DNA of 64,000 nucleotides from Diplolepis rosae (Eukaryota > Arthropoda > Insecta > Hymenoptera > Diplolepididae): NCBI GenBank assembly GCA_030998225.1, contig JAPYXD010000704.1:8804001-8868000 (forward strand). Reading direction: 5' to 3'. The notes below the pieces were generated by a model, which saw only the letters and a program-made list of their open reading frames with translations, was not told where the DNA came from and did no database searches. The first letter of the stretch is position 1, and every line of letters begins with the position of its first letter. Positions 34,938 to 44,301 of this stretch are shown here, in pieces. A program made the position numbers and the translations under genes.

Positions 34938-35175
34938 TAGTAGTTTCTAATTTTTGGGGGCCCCGGGGGGATATGCAGGCCTTTTATTGCGTAGAGATAT
35001 CGCTAATCACGGTTAATTTTCAAATCTAGTGATAATTATTTCAAACTAGGCGAAATCAAGGATTCAAATCCATTTCGACAGATCGAACTTCTCTTCGTTC
35101 AAGGATCTAGGAAACATTCTTTCTAATTCCTGTTACTGACCTTGGAAATAGACAAATGCGACCTCAAATTGCAAA
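34938..35175 (+). other. Provirus leader; primer site not recognised
   Basis: The usual tRNA-complementary TGG... sequence does not occur at the LTR edge. The first TGG is 17 nt away, inside a G/C run (GGGGGCCCCGGGGGG, 34956-34970), and I cannot match it to a tRNA end. No ORF. Confidence 0.5.
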
Positions 35176-35478
35176 ATGTTAAATGAGTTAGAAATAACAG
35201 TCTCTGAGGTCATACTTTTCGAAAATCTCAAATTAACGGCCGAAAGACTGAACGACTTAGAAGATTTAGACGAAGATCGTTGGTCAACTATAGCTCATTT
35301 ATGTAATAAAATTGAAAATTTAGAACGAAATTTTAAGGATTTGGAGAAAGAAAATAGAAACCTGAACAAAACAAATAAAGATTTAACCAAAGTATTAGAC
35401 GAATTAACAGAAAAATATTTAAGAATTACTGAAAATCAAAATAAAATATTAAAATCATTGGAAATTTTAAAAATCTAG
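35176..35478 (+). CDS. Accessory coiled-coil ORF, 100 aa
   Basis: An ATG-started frame lies between the 5' LTR and gag, where errantiviruses normally have no gene. The product is acidic to neutral. From about residue 38 to the end it shows a heptad pattern (IENLERNFKDLEKEN..., LTEKYLRITE) typical of a long coiled coil. There is no signal peptide or known domain. Its neighbour at 35523 lies behind a splice acceptor, so the two could be expressed from alternatively spliced messages. I cannot assign a function; a host-derived or structural oligomerising factor are both possible. Confidence 0.55.
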   Translation: MLNELEITVSEVILFENLKLTAERLNDLEDLDEDRWSTIAHLCNKIENLERNFKDLEKENRNLNKTNKDLTKVLDELTEKYLRITENQNKILKSLEILKI

Positions 35479-35507
35479 TTAACACCCATAACCCACTATC
35501 TATTTTC

Positions 35508-35522
35508 TTTTACCTATTTCAG
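35508..35522 (+). promoter_or_regulatory. Probable 3' splice site before accessory ORF 2
   Basis: TTTTACCTATTTCAG, a pyrimidine-rich tract ending in CAG, directly precedes the open region of the next ORF. That region has no ATG near its start, so splicing from an upstream exon is the natural way to express it. Confidence 0.5.
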
Positions 35523-36136
35523 TTAATACTCAAAACGTACCTCCAAAGAAGGGTCGTAGGCGCAACCCCAACAAGCATACCCGGGCAAGACTCAGGAAAC
35601 GGAGGGAACTTTTACAGCAGGAGTTTGATCGAGAAGGGTTCAACCTCATAGCTACGTGTACGAACGTGACCAAATGTCCCTCATTGCGTACACTCAAGTT
35701 CAAACCACTCGAAAAACCGAAGCCTAGAATAGTTAGCAACATAGTGCTAACAGAAAAGTACCAACTTCGGGACCTGGGGGACAAAATCCAGGTCAAGCCC
35801 AGCAAGATTCCAACTGAACCACCTTTAATTTGTTTAATAACGCCGCCACATCCAGGGATAGGGGAAGAAGCAGCTTTGGATAAGACCTACCCCATCCCTA
35901 CAGTTAGAATCGTGTCGGCTGACAAAAAAAACAACTCGTCGCGACGTGTATTAAAATGCAGCGATTGTTTAATTAAACCAAAACGAGAAGCATGCATTCA
36001 TTGTTTCAAAAGGAACTATTATTATACACCGCCGCCCGTTGCATATCGACAACGGAATGAAATTTATAAAAAGGGTAGTAATGAATTAAGAGAAAAGCTA
36101 ATAGATCTATTTGGAGAATCTGATATTTCAGATTAA
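35523..36136 (+). CDS. Accessory basic, cysteine-containing ORF
   Basis: The frame is open from the acceptor to TAA/TGA-type termination at 36136, about 204 codons. At its N-terminal side is a strongly basic segment (KKGRRRNPNK, then ARLRKRRELL; about 35541-35612) like arginine-rich RNA-binding or nuclear-import motifs. Further on are proline-rich stretches and, near 35957-36025, paired cysteines (CSDC...CIHCF) that could bind zinc, followed by an acidic tail. The first internal start is only a GTG (35666), so I regard the spliced form as more likely. The layout (basic region plus Cys pairs, spliced, upstream of gag) invites comparison with retroviral regulatory proteins, but homology is not shown. 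Confidence 0.5.
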
Positions 36137-36298
36137 TGTTTTGTAATTTTAAATAAATATATTCCTTGACTTTTAAAAATTTGAGTTTATTTAATTTAGT
36201 ATCTAGAGCACCTAATATACTTTACTGCGCAAATCGTTAAAAATAAGTAACCGATTTCAACCTTCTTTCAAGTAGTCTTTTATTTTTAATCAAAATAT
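36137..36298 (+). other. Short gap before gag
   Basis: AT-rich, with AATAAATATATT at about 36151; no frame. Confidence 0.5.
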
Positions 36299-37634
36299 AT
36301 GAATAATCTAAGAATAACGCGTAGTCAAGCCAAGAGCGACGAAGAGCTTAGGAGAGAGGTAGAAGCGTTTGATCCTTTTACCCCTACTAGGTCGATTCCG
36401 CGCAGTAATTCGAGCGCAAATATCGAATCAAAAATCAATTTCGAATTAAAACGAAAGGATCTTAATACACGAAAAGAGGTAATCAATCCAACTATTAACA
36501 GACCAACAATGGCAGCGCAAACGATACCTTTGAAGGATGCATTAACCGTGTTGCCAGAATTTAACGGTGTAAACATACCCTTACGGGCAGGCTTTTGTCA
36601 CAATCGACGGACTCAAAGATTTTATTAAGGCAATTTACGCGCCAGCAAAAACCGTCCATCAATTATTAGGCGAAATGGGTAGCGAATACCAAAGAGATAA
36701 CGAAACTGTAATTTCTTTCGCGAATCGAATCCGTGATTTAGGTAGGCGGATCATCGAGACTCAGAGAGTAAACACTGGAAATGTCGATGCAATCTTTAGG
36801 ACGTCAATAGAAAACAATTCAGTAGAATGCTTTAAGAGGGGTTTAAAACCAGAAATTGAACAAAGATTGGAGAACGCTGCGGATATAGAACACATAGTCC
36901 AGAACGCGATTAAAACAGAAAGATTAGTGGATGCCAGAAAAGCACTGAGACAAAAAAGTAAGGGAAAATTTGAAAATAAGGAGTTCAGACGAGGCACATA
37001 TCTATCACAATTCCACAACTCGCGCGAAATAGGTGAAAACTCGCGAACAACTAATACTCATACACCGATCATCTGCCACTATTGTGGTAAGCCAGGTCAT
37101 TTAGCGAACAGATGTCGCCAAAAATTTAGCGGAATAAATTATGTCCAGGATAACTGCCAATTATGTAATAAGGAAGGACACTCCGCCAATCAGTGTAGAA
37201 ACTTATCAAGGTGTCAACTCTGCGACATACAGGGACATGTGGCAAAACAGTGCCATTTTCAATCAAACACGTGACAGATATGTAATAAGGCTGGTCATGT
37301 CGCAAGTCGATGTTTTCAATCTAACTCTGCGGCAAATAGGACAACCACCCAATTAGAAGCGAGGTCTCAGTTGACGTACCAAATTTGTAGTAGAAGCGGG
37401 CATACTGATGCTACTTGTAGAATAAAAATAGATAAAAGTTGCACATATTGCAAAAATAATGGACATAGTATAGAAGACTGCCGCAAACGACAGTATAATG
37501 AGCGGATCAGGTGGGGAAACGAGAAAGGTCTTCCGAACACGAGCGCCGGAACGGAGACCTCACAACGTCAAGTGTGCTCAACCAATCTGTTACAGACAGA
37601 GGACCCGATTTGCGAACTTTTACCATTGGACTAG
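36299..37634 (+). pseudogene. Provirus gag with six zinc-knuckle repeats, broken
   Basis: An ATG frame (36299-36628) gives the N-terminal part with basic, Ser/Pro-rich residues and the Gag-like LPEFNGVNI. The phase changes between about 36565 and 36594 and some capsid sequence seems missing. The other frame then runs DFIKAIYAPAK... through capsid-like helices to 37634. Six CX2CX4HX4C-type repeats follow at 37074, 37155, 37212, 37272, 37377 and 37440. The first Cys position of the fourth is occupied by TGA (37272-37274) and that of the fifth by Tyr. These modules bind RNA for packaging. The stop and the phase change make this copy non-functional. Confidence 0.9.
37514..37559 (+). promoter_or_regulatory. 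Gag-Pol -1 ribosomal frameshift signal
   Basis: The heptamer G GGA AAC (37514-37520) sits in gag phase exactly where the pol frame opens (37511). After a 6-nt spacer a stem can form between GGTCTTCCG (37527-37535) and CGGAGACC (37552-37559) with one bulged base. Slippery site, spacing and downstream structure match classical retroviral -1 signals, which set the Gag to Gag-Pol ratio. Confidence 0.8.
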
Positions 37635-37693
37635 ACAAATCCATTGAGGCAATACCATTCGTAACATTTAGGTATTCCACTCCAGAACGTCGA

Positions 37694-38398
37694 GTGCACC
37701 TAATGATAGATTCCGGGTCACAAGGAAATATAATCAAGGCAGAAGTACTTCCACGCGATATAAAAATAAACTTTTTAGATAAAATACAAATAAAAGGGAT
37801 ATCCAACGAAATTTTAGTTACCGTTGGTTCTACAAAACTAAAGGTTTTTAACGAAGTTATAAAATTTCATGTAATTCGAAACGAAATTCAAATTCCCTAT
37901 GATGGCATCCTAGGAGTTGAATTTCTAAATGAACTCAACGTAGTAATGGATTTCCATTCTAAAACTCTGAACTTTAACAATCAAGTTATACCTTTTAAAC
38001 AAGGCAATAACTATGATGATAATCAGGAAGTCGATAGAATTATAAGTATTAACCTACATAGCCGCGAACAATCGTTACCTTTTATCGACGTCGTAAATCC
38101 TCACCTAGAATATGTGGGACAATTTTTGTTAGACACAGGATCTGAAGGAAACTTGATCAAAATAAATTCATTGCCAGCAGATTGCGAAATTACTAGCACT
38201 AATTGTATATTTTTGAAAGGGATCAATGGAGATATAATCCCCACATTAGGTTATGCAGAAATTACTATTTTTGGATATACTGCTAAATTTCAAATAGTTC
38301 CAGGAGATTTCCCAATACCTAGTGAAGGACTATTAGGTGCAGAGTACTTTGAAGGATCTCGCACTGTATTGGACTTTGGTAATAAATTCTTAAGAATC
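37694..38398 (+). other. Two tandem retropepsin domains
   Basis: Domain 1 has LMIDSGSQGN (Asp codon at 37709) and IPYDGILGVEFL. Domain 2 has FLLDTGSEGN (Asp codon at 38132) and IPSEGLLGAEYF. In both, the distance from catalytic Asp to the start of the ILG-type motif is 64 residues, and intervening words (IKG-IN/SN, a V/LDF end) align. Both active-site triads are intact in this copy. Retroviral proteases normally are single domains that work as homodimers, so two copies in one chain is unusual. Confidence 0.85.
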
Positions 38399-41300
38399 GG
38401 CGAAAAGTACTCATTATTTAGGGATCGAAAACCGACATTTAAAAAGGATGAAACTTCATTAGAGACTTTAGACTCAGAGGAAGGTAACGCTTTTTCCAAC
38501 AATGGTCAACTTGACGAATTCGAAAGCGAAGATGGAACTAGTCTTGGAGAACGGTATTATTATCAATACTCAGCCCAAACAGTCGCAAATGAACTAGGGA
38601 TACCCGAACATACAAAATCTTTTATGGAAAATTACTCAGACTTGTTTACAATTCAGAATTTTAAGGAAACACAGACAGACTATCAAGATTCTGACAACGA
38701 GGATATAAAACCTCTACCTAAGACCCGAATAGATAAATTAAAAACGCTAATTAAAACAGATCATCTTAACGAAGAAGAACAGGAACAGATGGATAAATTA
38801 TTGATCAAACACTCAGATAGATTTCAGCTCGAAGGAGACGCTTTAACAGCTACTAATATAACAAAACATCGAATCTTAACGATCAATGACTATCCGGTTA
38901 ACACAAAACAGTATCGGCTTCCTCACACCTTGAGAGAAGAAGTAGATAAACAAATTAGGGAACTATTAGAAAAGGGAGTAATTAGACCTTCAAAATCACC
39001 GTACAACACCAGTCTGTGGGTGGTTCCCAAAAAACCAGGTCAGGATGGTAAACCAAAGTGGAGAGTAGTACTAGATTTTAGACCTCTCAACGAAAAGACT
39101 ATTCCAATGGCTTACCCACTTCCAAATATAACTGATATTTTCGATCAGGTGGGTAATAGTCGCTATTACTCAGTCATAGATTGTGTTACAGGCTTTCATC
39201 AAATTGCACTGGAAGAAGCCGACGCACATAAAACAGCATTTTCAACTCCCAGTGGATATTTTGAATTTGTAAGAATGCCATTTAGTCTTCGGAACGCAGC
39301 ATCAGAATATAAAGGGCTATGAATATGACCTTTGAAGGTATGATTGGTAAAGGGATATTTGTGTATATAGATGACATAGTCATTTATGCAAAAACTTTAG
39401 AGGAACACGAAAAATTGTTCGATGAAGCAATGAGCAGGTTACGTAAGTATAGCTGGAAGTTAAAGCCAAAAAAATGCGAGATATTACAACGCGAAGTCAC
39501 ATATCTTGGGCATATTATCAGCGCCAGTGGATTAAATCCAGACCCCAAAAAGGTTGAAGCGGTAAGAAAATTTCCAAAACTCAAAAACGCTAAGGGCGTA
39601 CGCCAATTCCTGGGTTTAGCAGGATATTACAGGCGGTTTATTAAAGATTTTGCAAAAATAGCAAAGCCATTGACCAAACTATTACAAAAAAATGAAACTT
39701 TTAACTGGACGAAGGATACTGAAAACGCGTTTGAAAATTTAAAGGAAGTATTATGCTCAGCACCATTATTACAATCCCCTGACATGAGTAAACCTTTCTT
39801 AATAACTACAGATGCGTCTGGCTACGCGGTTGGAAGAATCCTATCACAAGGCAAAATCGGGAGAGACAAACCAATTGCCTATACTTCAAGAGTACTCAGG
39901 GGTCCAGAATAGAAGTATGATACCTATGAAAAAGAAGCGCTAGCGGTAATTCATGCAGTGCGAACGTTCCGACCATATGTATTTGGTAGAAAGTTCACTA
40001 TTGTTACTGATCACCAGCCATTAATATGGTTCAAAACAGCAGACTTGAACACTAGAGTTCAAAAATGGAGATTTAAGTTGTCTGAATAGGATTACGAAAT
40101 TATATATAAACCAGGGAAAATGAATGTGAATGCAGATGCTTTGTCTAGAAATCCAGTAATAACCCAGCGTGTCAATATTGTTACTCGGAGACAAGCTCTG
40201 GAAGGAAACAGAAGCAGAGACGGTGGAATAGAAGAAAACAGCCAAAATATGGAACCTACATTACAGAAAACATCAAATCTGACTGATCAAAGAAAAACGA
40301 CAAAACGAAAATGTAAGAAGAAAATAAATTATGCTGAAAGCGATGTTGAAAGTGACATCGAAGCTCCTACCAAGGTGCCTGAAAGGAGACCAACACTTAA
40401 AAATTACCAAACTAGTCCCACTAATGATGAACCAACTTGCAAACAACCAGAGATACTCGAATCTAACTACGATAACAGTAAATCAGAAACAGATTTTTCC
40501 TCCTCTGAAGATGAGAGTGAAGGGATAGTAGAAAACGAAACAATGAACAATGTAAACTATCGACAAGAAAACTTGACCAACGATGATAGTCATGTGTCCG
40601 AAGAGGAAGAACCAATTCAAACTTCATTCAACCGAAACATAGTTGAAAGTAAAGAATTATTACAGTTTCGACGGGATAATATCACATACTTTGTAGCCAG
40701 TAATGGAGATCCATATGATGAGGGATGTAGAACTCTCATAGAAGCGAATAAAATTCCCGCAAAACAGGCACTTCAAATAGGAAGCGTCAACGAAGCCAAA
40801 AGGATGAACAATAAATATCTTTTCGGCTTGTGTATACGAGGAGAAATTCCAGAATCACAAGAAATAATTAAGAATAACTTATATGTAACTTTTAAACTTT
40901 TGCGTGAATCCTTGATAGCGAAGAAAATTAGAGAATGCAGCATAGCGAAAAGCTCTTATATAGAAAATATACCGCGGATTGATATAATAAAACTTATTAA
41001 GGAAATATTCGGGAACGACTCTATTAAAATAATCGTTTGTAAAGGAACCTTAGAATATGTATTAGGTAGTAAACGCGATGACATTTTTAGAGAGCTTCAT
41101 AATTCGCCAATAGGAGGACATAGGGGGGTATCAATAACCTTCAATAGAATCCGTCAAAATTACTATTGGGAGAACTTGAAGCAAGACGTGCAAAGACGAA
41201 TACAACAATGTATACAATGCCAATTGAAAAAACTTGTTAGACTTAAAACTAGGCATCCTATGGTCATAACAGATACACCAGGAACGACCTTTGAAAAAAT

Positions 41301-42162
41301 TGCTTTAGATATAGTAGGCCCTCTGCCTAAAACTAAAAATGATAATGAGTATATATTGACAATGCAAGATCAACTTTCTAAATTCTGCATTGCTGTACCA
41401 TTACCAAATGCCTTAGCTACCACAATAGCAGACGCATTCATAAAGAATTTTATTTGCATTTTCGGAGCACCTAAGGTAATTTTAACCGATCAAGGACGAA
41501 ATTTCCTTAGCAAATTGATTCAAAAAATAGCAAGAAGATTTAAAATAAAAAGAGTAAAAACCACTGCATTTCATCCTCAATCTAATGGTTCACTTGAACG
41601 TTCACATCATGCATTGGGTGAATTCCTTAAGCAATATTCCGAGAAAGATTGCGAGTGGAATCAGTGGATAGAAATTGCTATATTCAATTATAATACGTGC
41701 ATACATGAGGGCACGAAACATACATATTTCGAAGTGGTTTTCGGTCGTTTAGCCAGATCACCTTCATGTGAACCACTCCGAGAGGACGATTTATTACCAA
41801 CATATCAAGGCTATATAAAAGACTTGGTCACTCGCCTTACGAGTATAAGAACAATAGTATATAACAATCTTGTAGAGGCTAAAACCCGGTCAAAGGGGTA
41901 CTATGACAAAAATATAAATAGCGCAAATTTTAAGTTGGGTGATTACGTCTTTTTGCTGAAGGGACCAAAACCCGGTAAATTTGGGGATCATTATACTGGT
42001 CCTCATAAAATTTTGGAAGTAATAAACAAGAATAATGTTAAAATTCAATTCAAGGGGAGCAGCAAGATAGTCCATGCTAATAGACTCAGAGTATCGCATA
42101 TTAACTGCGAAGTAAAAATTAAAAAGAAAGTAAAGAAAAAACATTCAGAAGATGAATAATCA

Positions 42163-42182
42163 GATTCATGTTCTGATTACAG
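42163..42182 (+). promoter_or_regulatory. Splice acceptor directly before env
   Basis: CATGTTCTGATTACAG ends immediately before the env ATG (42183). Insect errantiviruses express env from a spliced message, which fits this position. Confidence 0.6.
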
Positions 42183-44162
42183 ATGTTCGTGACATTAGCG
42201 TGTGTCTTTCTGTTCCAAACCACAGCTGCGTTAGTCGGATACGACTGCGGATCACGTTCATTGAATATTACGACGATATCGCTATTAGATGTAGGACAAT
42301 GCGAAATACCACCAAGCTCTCTCAACGTCTCCAGAAAGTATGTCCAATTGTTACAGGTCAACGAATTTTCGGAAACTCAAGCCATACAATGTAAACTTGA
42401 AATTCATAGGACAGTTTATTATTGCGGAATGTATTCTCACATTTCAATTGTAAAACACGGTGAACGTGAGTATATATATGATGTAAGTAGGGAAACTTGT
42501 AAAAAACTATATACTACTGGAATACTCGAGTTAAACAACCATGTTATTAGTGGAATTAAAATAAATAGTACTACATCACATCCTATGCTCTATGCAGGTT
42601 ATGTAGATAATGAGGGGAAGTGTAACGGAGCGGCATATTCGGATCCTTATGGGGACTGGGAGTTTGTTGTCGTACAAGGCACAATAAAGATAACTTTACA
42701 GGAACAAAAGGCAAGAGTAAATTTGAATAACAATTTAATATATTTGCGCTCCGGTACACACTGTACCTTGTCAGAAGCAACATGCATAGATGTTGAAGGT
42801 GGTTATACGTTTTGGAACTCTATTCCTACCGGTAATTGTAAATTTTACCAATACAGTATTTTGTTCGATGGTTATGCGAATAAGATCGACGACTTAGTTA
42901 GTAATCGTGTTCAGTCAGTATACTCTTTAGTGACAGAAGAAACAACATTTGCTCTAATGGTAAAATCTTCGACTAATGTTTATGGATACACGGTATTACA
43001 AACTGAACATCCCAAATTAGTAATTTTTGAGACAGTCAAAGGCGAATCTTTCGCAGAAAATTATGGACTTAACACAGATAACCTTGACATATTCACGTAC
43101 ATGAACTCAAAGTTTGTATATGTAGAAAAACATATCAAGACTCAAATAAGAAGTTTGTATAGAGACGTCTTATTACAACGGTGCAATCTGGAGCGGGAAA
43201 CTTTGAAGAACGGACTCGCTATAGCTACGCAAGCACCAGATGAATTTGCTTATAACCTTATGAAAGGTCCAGGGTACATGGCAGTTACTGCAGGAGAGGT
43301 AGTGCATATTATTAAATGCATACCAGTGGAAGTTGTGGTTCAACAGGGAGAAGAGTGTTATGCGGAACTCAAGGTGATGCTAAGAAATACTACTTATTAC
43401 CTTACACCTAGGACGCACATAATCAAGAAAAAGGGAACCCGAGTTACTTGTAACTCTATCTTACCTTCCTACTATCTCATTGAAGGGTATTGGTACAAGT
43501 TACTACCAAGACCAACAGAAGGACTGAAACCAATCACAATCCAACCATCAATTAAACCAACTTGGGAATATGTTAACCCAGCATCCTTGGCAACAAGTGG
43601 GATCTACACTGAAGAGGAATTAGAAGATCTAAGAGAACGTATCATGTTCCCAGGTGAGAAGTTATCCTTATTGAATGATGTAGCACGAGAAATGCATGGT
43701 CACATTGCAAGCGACCAGGATGGAACATTGTTAAAATTATTGAAAAAAAAAACAATGGAGAAGATTGTAGAGTCAACAGGAGCAAGACTTTGGGAAAAAT
43801 TCATAACATTTGGTACAGCTAGCGCTGGTGTCATAGCAATCCTTTTGATAATTCAAGGAATTAAAATAATCATAGATATTATAATTAATGGATTTCTACT
43901 ACATCTAGTTTATGGATGGTCAATACATATGATGGGTGCGATTTGGGGCACACTCACTCAGTGTCTCATCCTGATTAATAGACGACCATCCAAACCAGTA
44001 CCAATCAAACGGTACAATATACAAGAAGATGTGGAACTAGGAGAACTAGAGGTCCAGCCACAAATCCTGCCAAGACAGGGTCATAAGACAACGCAAAGTG
44101 GTGCACAGTCGGATCACCAAGAATCCGAAGTGAAGGAGAAATTTTTCTCTTATAAAACCTAA
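42183..44162 (+). CDS. env: Provirus envelope-like glycoprotein, 659 aa
   Basis: The single intact large frame of the provirus begins 24 nt after pol. It starts with a hydrophobic signal peptide (about residues 1-17, then GYDCGS) and has many cysteines and several NXS/T sites through a large ectodomain. A hydrophobic region at about residues 543-599 can hold one or two membrane passes, followed by a 60-residue tail. No RXKR-type furin site and no recognisable baculovirus-F-like fusion peptide are visible, unlike the usual errantivirus Env. The pattern reminds me of the glycoproteins of jingchuvirus-like negative-strand RNA viruses that several insect retroelements have captured, but this is recollection only. 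Being uninterrupted while gag and pol are broken is notable. Confidence 0.75.
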   Translation: MFVTLACVFLFQTTAALVGYDCGSRSLNITTISLLDVGQCEIPPSSLNVSRKYVQLLQVNEFSETQAIQCKLEIHRTVYYCGMYSHISIVKHGEREYIYDVSRETCKKLYTTGILELNNHVISGIKINSTTSHPMLYAGYVDNEGKCNGAAYSDPYGDWEFVVVQGTIKITLQEQKARVNLNNNLIYLRSGTHCTLSEATCIDVEGGYTFWNSIPTGNCKFYQYSILFDGYANKIDDLVSNRVQSVYSLVTEETTFALMVKSSTNVYGYTVLQTEHPKLVIFETVKGESFAENYGLNTDNLDIFTYMNSKFVYVEKHIKTQIRSLYRDVLLQRCNLERETLKNGLAIATQAPDEFAYNLMKGPGYMAVTAGEVVHIIKCIPVEVVVQQGEECYAELKVMLRNTTYYLTPRTHIIKKKGTRVTCNSILPSYYLIEGYWYKLLPRPTEGLKPITIQPSIKPTWEYVNPASLATSGIYTEEELEDLRERIMFPGEKLSLLNDVAREMHGHIASDQDGTLLKLLKKKTMEKIVESTGARLWEKFITFGTASAGVIAILLIIQGIKIIIDIIINGFLLHLVYGWSIHMMGAIWGTLTQCLILINRRPSKPVPIKRYNIQEDVELGELEVQPQILPRQGHKTTQSGAQSDHQESEVKEKFFSYKT

Positions 44163-44291
44163 GGAGGCAATTCAAATGGACGATGCGTAGCCTATAGCGT
44201 ATCAAGATATCGGAAATAGAAGAAACATGTAGTGAAAGTGAGGTTACGCAGCGTACGCTTCCTAGACATTTTATTTACTAGTAAGCGTTTT

Positions 44292-44301
44292 AGGAGGGGG
44301 G
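44292..44301 (+). other. Polypurine tract of the provirus
   Basis: AGGAGGGGGG abuts the TGTTAC start of the 3' LTR. The 130 bp between the env stop and this tract is otherwise non-coding. Confidence 0.8.

Larger units (their letters stand above)
37511..42159 (+). pseudogene. Provirus pro-pol: double protease, RT, RNase H, integrase
   Basis: The frame from 37511 (entered by the -1 shift) encodes two retropepsin domains (37694-37975 and 38114-38398; see separate entry), an acidic linker, then RT from about 38862 (KWRVVLDFRPLNEK, MPFSLRNA). A one-base phase change near 39305-39318 moves RT to the frame with the catalytic YIDD (about 39364). RNase H carries TTDASGYAVG and TDHQPLIWF. TAG codons interrupt at 39910-39912 and 40087-40089. 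The long last part (to 42159) has an acidic, Ser-rich linker (40150-40640), the integrase HHCC finger (GGHRG...CIQC), the catalytic core LDIVGPLP, LTDQGRNF and SNGSLERSH, and a C-terminal YTGPHKI module with a Lys-rich tail. It is overall a Gypsy-type Pol, disrupted at three points. Confidence 0.93.

Noticed and set aside
35666..36136. Start of accessory ORF 2 at the GTG at 35666
   Set aside because: GTG is not a normal start in animals, and the frame is open for about 48 codons further upstream to a splice acceptor.
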